20,893 bases of DNA, from positions 1 through 20,893 of the forward strand of contig JBNGIQ010003954.1 in the NCBI GenBank assembly GCA_049999765.1, read 5' to 3'. Below are positions 1 through 8,340 of this stretch, piece after piece (the stretch's first letter is position 1; each line of letters begins with the position of its first letter). The position numbers and the translations under genes are program-made. This stretch comes from Phaeoceros laevis (lineage: Eukaryota; Anthocerotophyta; Anthocerotopsida; Notothyladales). Under the pieces are notes generated by a model. It was not told where the DNA came from. It searched no databases and saw only the letters and a list, made by a program, of their open reading frames with translations.

Positions 1-1125
1 TGCGGGAGTTTGTCCGCGTGCTTCTTCCTATTTCCGGGGCACTGCTCGTGTTCTGCGCGCAGCTCTTCGTAAAGTCGTCCCACCTCCTTTAATTGGGACT
101 TGAACACTAGCCCGTCGTTCACAACTTTGCCACACTCTTCTGTCTGTCTCTGCAGACGGTATTGTAGGTCCACAATCTGGCGCTTTTGCTCCTCCACCGT
201 TGACAGGTTTCTTTTGTCCTTCCGGAGCGACACCGCGTCTTGGATGTCCTCCTTGTTTGGCACATGTGGAAAGATGAGCTCGAAGTCCTCCCGGAGCTTC
301 TCCAGACCCTGGGATTCTGTCTGTCTCTGCAGATGGTATTGTAGGTCCACAATCTGGCGCTGTTGTTCCCCAATCTGGCGCTCTTTTCTCTTTTCCCTCC
401 TGGGCAAGCCTCATGTCCTTTTGAAGCGCTTGATTCTCTTTCAATATTGTTTCTCTCTCGCTGGTGAGCTGTCCATTTGTTTCTTCGAGGCTCTGGCTCT
501 TCTCCTGGGCAAGCCTCATGTGCTCTTCGAGCGCTTGACAGTCTGCTTCCAACTTCATGATCCTGTCATGCAGCCCCTCGTTTTCCCTTTCCAGACGATG
601 ATGTCTGTCTCCCGCAGCCCCCTGGAGTTCCGCGTACTGCCTTGCCCACTGTTGTCCCACCGACTCCAGGCGGCTCCTTAGTTCGGCAATCTCCTGCTCC
701 AGGTTTCGTCTTTCCACCTCATGCGCAGCTGCGGCCATCTCCTGCTCCCGAACAAGCTTTAGGTTGTCTTCTTCCGCCGTGCTGCTCCTGACGAGAAGAT
801 CCTCCTTCTTCTTCACCTTCTCAAGCTTGTCCAGAGTAGCCACCTTCTTCTTCTTCCATTTCTCCCTCCTGCTGTCGCACTGCTTGTGCTCCGAGTAGAG
901 CTGGTCGTAGAGTCCCGTGTACTTCTCTGCGTGCGCTTGGAACATTAGGTTGTCATTCACTTGGAACATGAGGCTCTCGCACTCGCCTTCCTTGATGCAC
1001 AGCCGTCTCTTCAGGTCCGCAATCTCGTACATGAGGATTCTCCTGTCCTCCGGAAGCTTGGCAGGCGATTTGGAAGCCACAAAGGCATCGGAATCCACAC
1101 TGCTGCCATGCTCATGAGGCTCCAT
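1..1125 (-). CDS. Coiled-coil protein, 3' part beyond left edge, one apparent frameshift
   Basis: The reading frame opens at ATG (1125-1123); an in-frame TGA lies 16 codons upstream, which supports this start. Residues 25-245 are rich in Glu, Lys, Leu and Gln with heptad spacing, so a long coiled coil is expected; there is no signal peptide or membrane segment. The open frame nominally runs to position 28, but after about residue 245 it becomes Pro/Gly/Thr-rich and unlike a coiled coil. Another frame, entered at the A-rich runs complementary to 383-394, stays open to the left edge and continues the coiled coil with segments such as RQIVDLQYHLQRQ. The true product is therefore probably longer, and either the assembly or the gene carries one extra base. 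A module of about 58 residues near the N terminus (VNDNLMFQ...LYDQLYSEHKQC) recurs near the left edge (VNDGLVFK...LYEELRAEHEQC). Function unknown; golgin, myosin-tail or scaffold-like roles cannot be distinguished. Confidence 0.6.
138..360. repeat. Direct repeat pair inside the coiled-coil gene
   Basis: Segments 138-183 and 314-360 are nearly identical; both contain TGTCTGTCTCTGCAGA and TATTGTAGGTCCACAATC. On the minus strand each encodes RQIVDLQY(H/R)LQRQTE in the frame inferred to be correct. The copies are 176 bp apart, so this is a duplicated coding module, not a microsatellite. Confidence 0.8.
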
Positions 1126-1992
1126 GTGGTCCCGCAGCGGGCCTCCAGTCGAGGCCCGGCCCGCTGCTGCTCAGGAGTGATCAATCCTGATTCGGTGGCT
1201 TCACGGTAACCTACATCTCGCGGCCGGGATTGGGTTCAGTCCTACTTTTGCGTGAGCTCAATGGAGCTCCGCAAGCTGCGATTCTTGCTAGGCTGGCCCT
1301 ACAAGACTGACTTTCCCATTTGTTGACATTGTCAGACGTACCTTGTCAGTATACCTGTACTGCCCAGTAGCGTGTGAAGCTAAGCTTGTTATAGCGATCC
1401 CGGGAAGGGCCTCAAGGCTTTGCCCGGATGTGAAGCAATAAACACAGTCCGAGCGAGATTACAGTGGTGAGATTCCTTTCCTCGAAACAGTATGTGTGGT
1501 CGGAAACCAGCACAAATGCTATGGGCAGGCTGGATTTTACATATTGTACTTACTGTATGTACCTTGGGTAGCAAAGGTTCCAACCGATCACTTGAGGAGG
1601 GCCCCAGGATCCTGATCTACCGGAGTTCACATCACGATAGGAAATCTTTTGTGTTGCTCATGAATTAAAGATTTCTCAGTCGTGTGCGTAAACCTGAAAG
1701 ACAGTAGCTTGAACAACAAATATGCTGTGATCTTGACTTTGCATTTGCAGTAGTACCAATTGCAACCTTTTCAAGGTCGTCCCTAACGCCACTAGTTGAT
1801 AGCCATGCGGCCCATGCCTGCAGTACTTAGGTAGTTTCTCTGCTCGTGTATCTTGGAGCAGCTGCAGGGGCGAATTCATTTGGGTCCTGCCTGCCAGGAC
1901 ACTTCATTATGGAGAATTGCCAAATCCTCAGAACTTGTTGAATAATCTGTTACAGATTCCGAAGGCGTCCCCGAGCTCTCTGATCGATTGTC
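1126..1992. other. Intergenic region between divergent genes
   Basis: This region separates the minus-strand coiled-coil gene from the plus-strand four-helix-bundle gene and probably holds both promoters. I see no convincing coding stretch. An AATAAA occurs at 1437-1442 but has no gene upstream to serve. The minus-strand open frames at 1389-1583 and 1676-1879 look like chance. Confidence 0.4.
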
Positions 1993-3681
1993 ATGGCGGA
2001 GCCTATCTCCTTGGCATCACTAGTGACAGGGGCGTACAGGTTGATTGTGCTGCTTACGAAAGTGAAGGAGGCGTGCGACAAGAGGAGCAGCAACAAGGGC
2101 GTCCTGCGAGAGCTCACCACTTTCGTGGGAAACCTGTCCGCAAGATCTGGTTCTTCTCCGCAAAAGAACACCGCGTAACAACACCTCAGCCTGGGCTGCT
2201 AGTACGTCATTCCAAGTTGCTTGCAAGCCTCTCTCCTAGGACCTAGAAAGATGATTGTGAAACCTTCGCATTCCCAAATCTGCAGATTGTCTGTAAGCAA
2301 ACTTGTGCTAAGATGTGCTGGTTGAGTGTACTGTGGCAGTATCGTTGAGGGATGAGCTGAACAAGGCAGCTGACTATTTGAAAAGTGCTTGAAGGATGGC
2401 TACTTCAAGTCCTTGTGGACAGCAACCGAGATAGAAGCCAAGCTGGCCTGTGTTCGAGAAACTCTCGTGGCTTCCCTCCAGGCCACGTTGCAAATCATCA
2501 GCCTCGATGTATGGATCTCAACATGTGCACCCGAATTTGTGACATGATGCTTTAGAAGTGGTTACAAAGTGTTGCATACGGTGTGCGTGAGTGTCATAAC
2601 TCTTCCTGCTATGTAAACTTGTTGTGGGTTGTGACTTCAGCAGTTTGCCATAGATGAGCAGAAGAAGCAGGAAGAGTTTCGGGACACCTTGTCCCGGGTG
2701 CAAATTAAAAGCGCAATCTGAAAGCACTGGGTGATGTGACCTCAGGCCTGGGCAACCTGGCAGAGGCAGTCACTTCTATGCAGCAGGAACTGAAAGACTC
2801 TGTCAAGGACATGAAATCTGAAAGACAGGAGATGGTGAAGCTCATTGTGGATGCAGTGGAGCGGCTGAAGGAGGACAACAAGTTTGATCTCTCACATGCC
2901 ATTGATGAAGTTCGCAGGACTCAAGCTCAGACAAGCGACTCGGAAGTTTTTTTGCGGATGTGAGCTCCCTTAAACAAACTTCTAAAGACTAAGTGCAGAT
3001 CATTGTTGGTGACTGATGATTGACATACTTGTTGTTGAACTTTAGGATGTGTATGCTTAGGATGGGCTTGGTCAACTCTGTATGCACAGGAGGTGCAGGA
3101 GCCTGAGGTCATCAATCTGCCTGGTGATGACGTTGTTTTATGCCTTGAACTAGGATGCATCATGTGCAGCAACCAGTTGTGTCACGTTCATTCAGATGCT
3201 TGTTTGTCGTACCTGCTCTTGAAACTGGAGGAGGTTGAACAGGATTTCGTGTCAAAGCTGCCAGATTTAATTGGACTGGGGGCCAGACTGGTATTTAAAG
3301 CTGCTACGAAACACCCATGATGCTAGCAGGTTTACTAAAGCAGGGAGGGTGGCTGATGCACTTGTTACAGATGTTTGTTATTTGCTTGGCAAGGAGAGAA
3401 TGAACTCTTCGTTGGTTTGTTCAAGATGATGCTTGTCAATGCAGAGCATCACTTGTTCACAACAGAGCAGATGCAGCCATGTGCCATGATCGTGTGGTGG
3501 AAACTCACAGAACCAGAGGCTTGGAAGTGCTTGTCTAAAGTCTTGGCCCGGCATTTGAGATGGGGTACCAGGGTTGGTTGCAGCAGCAGCAGCCTATGTA
3601 CCAGAAAGACAGACGTGCATCTGTGCAGCTCCTGACATGTCTGTGGGAGGAAGGCGAGGAGATACAGGGCACTATGAGGCG
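1993..3681 (+). CDS. Multi-exon gene with N-terminal MLKL/HeLo-like four-helix bundle (frame lesions)
   Basis: ATG at 1993 has a good plant context (GTCATGGCGG) with an in-frame TGA four codons upstream. Exons inferred from GT-AG sites and matching phases: 1993-2149, 2340-2508, 2641-2945, 3090-3123, 3196-3329, 3371-3681. Exon 1 starts MAEPISLASLVTGAYRL; exon 2 contains DELNKAADYL and EAKLACVRETLVASLQATLQ; exon 3 continues as an amphipathic helix (EQKKQEEFRDTL) into a coiled segment. The spacing of Leu, Trp and Lys resembles the four-helix N-terminal domain of MLKL, plant HeLo/RPW8 and fungal HeLo proteins, which in known members oligomerise and permeabilise membranes. Exons 5-6 (LLLKLEEVEQDFVSKLP, CLWEEGEEIQGTM) are not recognised. 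Inside exons the frame slips by -1 at 2381-2384, 2707-2710, 3309-3311, 3416-3418 and 3554-3556, each a 3-4 base A or T run. This is either homopolymer compression in the assembly or a decaying gene. The 41-nt intron 3330-3370 is unusually short. Confidence 0.55.
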
Positions 3682-3775
3682 GTGAAAAAGCCAGGACAGC
3701 ACCAAGTGGACAGATATTGGGTCAGTGGGCTGTGTTCGGGGGGAGTTGCATTTTTCTTCAATGTTTGCTAAACAG

Positions 3776-3958
3776 ACACATGCCTGATCTGGGGGGCTCC
3801 CAGGGCCTTGAGAAACGCCATGTGGGCATCCAAGACGCTCGGGGACTTCCTCAATACTGGTTTCGGGAGACTTCCCGACAAACTTGCTGGGGCCGCATAC
3901 GCAGCTGCAACGTTGGTTGTTGTCTGGAACTGGACTAGCCTCCGTCAGGTCCGAAACT
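3776..3958 (+). pseudogene. Fragment of GTPase family C-terminal region, inside a presumed intron
   Basis: The frame 3784-3958 reads LIWGAPRALRNAMW, then a hydrophobic stretch (KLAGAAYAAATLVVVW), and stops. GTPases A and C have (T/A)IWGAPPALK(T/A)AV followed, in C, by a membrane-like segment (residues 343-370). At DNA level ATCTGGGGGGCTCC and GGCCTTGA are shared with gene A at 6547-6572. No Walker motifs are nearby, so only the C-terminal end of a family member is present. It lies between the exon ending at 3681 and the likely next exon at 4400. It could instead be an alternative last exon, since an AG precedes it at 3774-3775. Confidence 0.55.
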
Positions 3959-4187
3959 GTTAGGTGAACAAGGGCTGATGAGACAAAGTGTACAGGTTTT
4001 GGAAGCAGCACCTACACAGCAGCAACACGATTCTTAAGCCCCTTGTGGTTGTTAGGGTGGTGCCAACATGGGTTCAACCAGATTCAACTGCTGTCCTGTC
4101 TAGAGGTGCATGATATGCATTGCGCAGAAGAATCTGCCTTTTTGCAGGTGCATAAATTCCTGCTCTTTGTGAGGACTTAACTGGGTA

Positions 4188-4208
4188 GTCTGAAAAAAAT
4201 TTTCAGAC
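4188..4208. repeat. Perfect short hairpin
   Basis: GTCTGAAAA (4188-4196) and TTTTCAGAC (4200-4208) are perfect reverse complements around an AAA loop, and one more A-T pair closes the base. It lies in the presumed long intron. It may be a chance palindrome or the footprint of a mobile element. Confidence 0.6.
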
Positions 4209-4399
4209 TTGGCTTACCACCGGTACCTACTGTGACGTCTTTTGCATGTGTGCGTTTTCATCGAAAGTGGAGGAAGTGCTATTTGCAAATTTTATGTGTT
4301 ACAAGCTTAAGGTCCTCACGAAGGCACTCAGAGTGTCGGTGCGTATGATGCAGTGCCTAGAGGTCTCCTGGCCAACTGGATGTTGCCCTGAATTTTCAG

Positions 4400-5103
4400 T
4401 GACTTGCCTGGTCAGGACGTGCATCCTGTTTGATGTCCTCAGCAGCAAACTTGGCCGGGATCTATAAGGACCCCATTTTTTGCCAAAGTTGTACATCTCT
4501 GCGTGCCATCCATGGGGAACTGGAAGAAGCATTTGAAGCAGGTTTTGAAGAGGTTACTGAACCAGGCTACATCATATGGGGTGGTACAAACAAGTTTGCC
4601 TAGGCCTGTCTACAGTCCGGTCGAGGACTCTGCAGTGAAGCAGGAGACAAGATGGGGACATGGAACGCCACGATCACCAAACTTTGGCAGGATATATATA
4701 TGCTTTTGGATGGGATAGGTCATTGGACATCATATGCAGCAACTAGCTAGTTTTGTCTGTGACGCGTGTTCTTAAGGCAGGGCATCATAGGCATGCGCAG
4801 CAACTACTTTTGTCTGTTACGGTCTAAAGGTTCTGGTAACTCATGGGACAAGATTGCAGGAGGTCAACGAAATTTGCGCCAAGGCTCACCAAGATTGGAC
4901 TGGCGAGGCCACACTGGTATGCACAGTACTTGACTCAGAATACTTCCGCTGATATGCAGGTAAAAAGCAAGGAGGTCCCAATCGGAACCCACAAGCCAGG
5001 CTGGAGTTTGCGATTCCAAGACATACTGTCGGTGAATGAAGGTGGAGACAAACGAAGGGAGCAGCACTTGCCATTTTCGTGGCAAACAGTGCTGCCTTTA
5101 TGA
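4400..5103 (+). CDS. Probable downstream exons of the four-helix-bundle gene
   Basis: The acceptor TTTTCAG ends at 4399. The following frame (DLPGQDVHPV) has the phase needed to join the exon ending at 3681. After a -1 slip in TTT at 4429-4431 it continues as LMSSAANLAGIYKDPIFC and a Glu-rich helix (GELEEAFEAGFEEVTEPG) to a TAG near 4600. The same frame resumes after it with GTWNATITKLWQDIYMLL. A compact exon at 4860-4916 has good AG and GT borders (EVNEICAKAHQDW), and a frame from 4960 (VKSKEVPIGTHKPGW) reaches TGA at 5101-5103. None of these segments matches a family I know. Whether they belong to one gene with the upstream exons is inferred from strand, splice phase and the same type of frame slip. 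Confidence 0.35.
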
Positions 5104-5149
5104 GCGATCTCCAAGGCTTGCCCGGCCGGCTACACCCCGTGAAGTCGGC

Positions 5150-5216
5150 AGCTGAGGACGGATCTGGCTTGACGAAAGCCCATGTCAGCCGCTGCTTTTC
5201 GTCAAGCACCCATCTC
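5150..5216 (-). pseudogene. Short antisense fragment of the GTPase family
   Basis: On the minus strand this reads MLDEKQRLTWAFVK, matching VLNEKQQLTWASAQ in GTPase C (residues 253-266) and LLDEKQQGQRLTWAAAQ in A. Nucleotide similarity to the complement of about 16840-16885 covers roughly 40 bases (GAAAAGCAGC, CTGACATGGGCTT). Neither flank continues the match. It lies head-on to gene A, just upstream of A's conserved promoter region, and looks like a leftover from local duplication or rearrangement. Confidence 0.5.
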
Positions 5217-5261
5217 TATCTCTACAAAGATCTCACATCTGTGAATGCACTTGTAAAGTAA

Positions 5262-5625
5262 GCTGCTGACGCCGTGAAGTGGCCCCCGCCGCGAGCAAGT
5301 CTGTATCCAGCGGAAGCTTGCCTGGCAAGCCAGCCCATGTGGGGAGGTCCGGAATCTTGAAGGTTTCAACCCTCACGATCAGGGAACAAGTCAGTTGGAG
5401 ATATGATGGACATGAGTCGTGAGCAACAGCGAGTCAGCAGTCGTGAGCTGTGTCCGGTACAGGTTGGTAGGTTCCTTGCAACAAAGAATTGGTCAACATT
5501 TGAAGAACTCGTCAAGATCGTTTCCAAGCTTACGAGAGCTCAAAAGATGCGCGGCTGGGCACGCGCGCACCTGATGGCAGACTGAAGAACTGAAATCAGG
5601 ACTCCATCTTTCAAGAGCTAGCAAG
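5262..5625 (+). promoter_or_regulatory. Upstream region of GTPase A, similar to those of B and C
   Basis: Three blocks recur upstream of B and C in the same order. A distal one has TGACGCCGTG near 5268. A middle block at 5324-5360 has GGCAAGCCAGCCCATGTGG, then GGTCCGGAA and GAAGGTTT. A proximal block has CACCTGA near 5569, CTGAAG, and CTTTCAAGAGC immediately before the ATG. The spacing is similar in all three genes. I cannot identify the transcription start or a clear TATA box. Confidence 0.6.
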
Positions 5626-6663
5626 ATGGGCGCGGACAACTCCAAGGACAAGAAGTCGCCGGTGGATCACTTCAAGCAGGCGTTCGGGGATGTACGCATC
5701 CTGGTGATTGGAGGCTCGGGAGCGGGCAAATCTGCAGTGATCAGATGTATGGGCTTCGGAGATGAGCTCGCGGAGGTTCCCCAATCCGTCCACAGGAGAG
5801 CCCCCGCGGGACAACAGGACATGGCAGTACCGGTGTGGAAGCACCCGGAACTGCCACTCTTCATCCACGACACCAACGGGGTGGGCAGCAATGGCAAGGC
5901 CCGGGTTGCGGACATCAGCAAGTTCCTGGAGACAGATCACCCGCGGCCGTACCGTTTTTGGAGACGCATCTGGAGAGCAGCGCCATCGATTTCCGACAGA
6001 GTGCACCTCGTCTGGTTCGTGCTCAGCGCCACCGACAACCGCATCCTGGAATTCAATGCTGAGCTGATGGAGCTGGTGGGCAAGCACCGCATCCCTGTGC
6101 AGATTATCGTCACCCACCTCGACCAGGTCTCGCCTGGGGCATACAACCGGAACGTGGGCAACCACCTGGACGAGCTGCTGGCTGCAGCTGGGCTCTCCGC
6201 GGATGCCACCCAGAAGGTGAAGGGGAGCATTGTCAAGGTGAGCCTCGCACACGAGGATGATGCACATGCTGACGAGGATGCGGAGGAGCGGGTGAAGCAG
6301 AAGCAGGCATTGAAGGAGCTGTCGAGGAAGACGGCGGAATTGCTTGACGAGAAGCAGCAGGGGCAAAGGCTGACATGGGCTGCCGCCCAGAGCGTGGATG
6401 TGAGAGCCAAGCTGCAGGAGACGGCCAAGCTGGTTGTGTGTCGCCAGTACCTCGAGTGGGCGGAGTACTTCAGCCCAGCTGTTGTGTCGGTGAATAAGAC
6501 GGCCTTGCTCTGTCTGCTGCGAGTCGTGAGGGACAGCATTGGCGCAATCTGGGGGGCTCCGCCGGCCTTGAAGGCGGCGGTGTTCACGGGGACACGGTGG
6601 GAGCCTGATCCGACGGGCTCAAAACCCCGCTCCAGCTGTTCTCCATGGCACCAACTCGCGTGA
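5626..6663 (+). CDS. GTPase A: P-loop GTPase with N-myristoylation-like start, C-terminally truncated
   Basis: 345 residues in one exon. It begins MGADNSKDKK; Gly2 and Ser6 fit the N-myristoylation pattern, suggesting membrane attachment. G1/Walker A is GGSGAGKS (residues 29-36), G3 is HDTNG with Asp82 and Gly85, and G4 is THLD (163-166). VHLVWFVLSATDNRI (126-140) and the HD(S/T)NG motif recall G-domain proteins of basidiomycetes and, more distantly, GIMAP/AIG1-type GTPases. Residues about 265-318 correspond to the helical, DUF697-like part of paralogue C (SIGAIWGAPPALK). After residue 319 the protein no longer matches C. The DNA still aligns with C (CACGGTGGGAG, GATCCGA) but out of frame, so the membrane segments present in C are lost. 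It also has a Trp/Arg-rich stretch (residues 104-120) replacing a shorter segment in C. It is either a functional soluble variant or a recent pseudogene. Confidence 0.75.
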   Translation: MGADNSKDKKSPVDHFKQAFGDVRILVIGGSGAGKSAVIRCMGFGDELAEVPQSVHRRAPAGQQDMAVPVWKHPELPLFIHDTNGVGSNGKARVADISKFLETDHPRPYRFWRRIWRAAPSISDRVHLVWFVLSATDNRILEFNAELMELVGKHRIPVQIIVTHLDQVSPGAYNRNVGNHLDELLAAAGLSADATQKVKGSIVKVSLAHEDDAHADEDAEERVKQKQALKELSRKTAELLDEKQQGQRLTWAAAQSVDVRAKLQETAKLVVCRQYLEWAEYFSPAVVSVNKTALLCLLRVVRDSIGAIWGAPPALKAAVFTGTRWEPDPTGSKPRSSCSPWHQLA

Positions 6664-6988
6664 CTGTGCACGTGGCTGCTCCCATCGCCTTGGCCTGGTT
6701 AGTTGGTTCTTCGCATTCTGGGAACAGACCAAAGGAAGTTGTTTGAGAGGCATCATAAAGCCATGCCATCCACACACACCTGCAAATTCGGCCAGCTGCC
6801 GATGTACGGGCACTGTCCTTTTCATGCAATATCCAGAGCGCTTAAGCTTTGTTCAAAACCAAGGCAGCTTCTAGATTGTTGAACGGATCGTTGAATTCCT
6901 TCATAATTTTGGAACCAGCTGCTCCAGTCTAAGACTTGCGTATATACCTCAGGTAAACGAGTCAAAAACCCGCTTGGAATCCACCATC
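6664..6988. other. 3' flank of GTPase A
   Basis: The first part (to about 6720) looks like decayed coding sequence from the lost C terminus of GTPase A, readable out of frame as a hydrophobic run (VAAPIALAWLVG). The rest shows no gene, repeat or structure that I can support. Confidence 0.35.
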
Positions 6989-7139
6989 ATGCTCCCAGAC
7001 ATTTTGCACGCCTCTTTGCAAGCCTGTACAGCTACAGCAGCTCTGCCGCTGGGAAAGCAGCTCCATGCACAGATTGAGCAGCAAGGGCTGCGAGCTGAAG
7101 TGCTCGTGGGGGCTTGTCTAGTATATCTTTACCAAAATC
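6989..7139 (+). pseudogene. PPR-repeat fragment
   Basis: The frame encodes LHASLQACTATAALPLGKQL then HAQIEQQGLRAEVLVGACLV, the typical layout of a PLS-type plant PPR motif pair (LQACxxxxALxxGKQLHAxIxxxGL). It breaks off after VYLYQ, where a canonical protein would continue with AKCG. Only about one and a half motifs remain, with no transit peptide or E/DYW domain. It directly precedes the TFIIS-like gene and is probably a relic. Confidence 0.6.
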
Positions 7140-7151
7140 TTCCACCTGTAG

Positions 7152-8224
7152 CCGGCCACGTTACAAGTTCAAGGGCCACGTTGTGCGTCGCATCTACGAC
7201 AGGCACGGAGAGCGGCTGTGGAAGCTGACAGACAAGGACTACAAGGAGAGCAACCAGGAGGCAATCCAGAAGCTCCTGGAGAAGACAAAGGCTCGTGGTG
7301 GGGGACCTGCCAGACGAGGTTCATGAAGAGGAGGTGGATGCTGCCGCCGTCAAGGCTGACTAGGCGCCGGAAACTGGCCTTGCTCGTCAAACAGGAGGAT
7401 GTCAGAGTGCGGGCTGCTCCAGAGCAACAGCAAAATCAACCACTACAAAAAGAGTCCCGGAAAAGCTTCAAATCTGCCGAGTAAGGACGCTGTGCCTGCG
7501 AGCCGAAATGCTCCAATGAAGAGGGACGAGGCTCGGAACAGGTGCCGGAATCAGCTCTTGGAGGCTCTGCTGCAGCATGTCAGCGAGGAGCAGGGAGAGG
7601 AGACTTCGGAGGCTCGGGGGAAAGAACAGCCCATGGATGGAAGAAATTTCCAGTCAGCAATGAGAGCTGCTGCTGCTCACTACTCAGGTACTGTTGAACC
7701 CGCTGCCAGTCCTTCGCTGCCAGATATAGAGGCAGCATTAGTAGCCTCTCGAAATCTGTGTACACGCTGCACTCTCTTCCAAAAGCGTGCACTCTCTTCC
7801 AAGCTCGAGTCCCACCAGTACAACCTTAAGATCAGGTCCCTTGTATTCAACTTGGGGCCTAGGACCAACGGTGTCCTGGCCAGAAGGCTCCTTGCTGAAG
7901 GAGCTGCCGCCAGATTCTGTCCTGCACATGACACCGGCGGAGCTCAAGGCAGGCTATACATCTGCAGAGCAAGCAGCAAAGCAGCCCAAGCCTGCAGAGG
8001 AGATTGCAAGGAAGCCCATTGGTAAGCCGCAACCCACCAAGGACAATTCGAATCCGAAGCTGCAGATATATATAACTGACATGCCACCCGCAGAGCTCAA
8101 GTTCACATCTTTACAGGACATGCCAAAGAAGCCCAAGCCTGCAGAGGAGCTCGCAAGGAAGCTCGCTCGCAAGGAAGCTCATCCGCAAGCCTTGAGCAGC
8201 ACAACAAGGGGAAGCTGCAAATAA
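7152..8224 (+). pseudogene. TFIIS central-domain protein, frameshifted
   Basis: An AG at 7150-7151 precedes an exon-like frame (RYKFKGHVVRRIYDRHGERL, then DKDYKESNQEAIQKLLEK) that I do not recognise. Further on, RDEARNRCRNQLLEALLQHV, then YNLKIRSLVFNLGPRTNGVL, then LPPDSVLHMTPAELK match the TFIIS central domain (TFS2M) in order. That domain binds RNA polymerase II and occurs in TFIIS and in PHD/SPOC chromatin proteins. The frame must shift at least three times, each explained by one extra base in a run: G5 at 7300-7304, A4 at 7461-7464, GG at 7900-7901; a TAG near 7350 also intervenes. The tail repeats itself: TPAELK...KPAEEIARK then PPAELK...KPAEELARK. No zinc ribbon or SPOC domain is visible. 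It is probably a pseudogene, or a gene damaged in assembly. Confidence 0.55.
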
Positions 8225-8340
8225 CTGACTAGGACTTCACAAAGATCAAGCTAATACCTTCTTCAGCTGCCGGGATGACCTTTGTAGCATGTTGGAGGTT
8301 CCACGTTGAGTTATTGTCAACCCACTTCACCGATGTACCT
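8225..8340. other. Convergent 3' ends of the TFIIS-like gene and GTPase B
   Basis: A short spacer between two convergent genes. No clear polyadenylation signal is visible on either strand. Confidence 0.3.

Noticed and set aside
1917-2246. 109-aa plus-strand open frame overlapping the four-helix gene start
   Set aside because: Different frame from the ATG at 1993 and no protein-like pattern; the 1993 frame has the better start context and splice phases.
3535-4011. 158-aa minus-strand open frame
   Set aside because: Opposite to exons and the GTPase fragment on the plus strand; Cys/Ser-rich, with no recognisable family.
5611-6366. 251-aa minus-strand open frame opposite GTPase A
   Set aside because: It is the antisense shadow of the GTPase A coding sequence, with similar shadows opposite B and C; no motif of its own.
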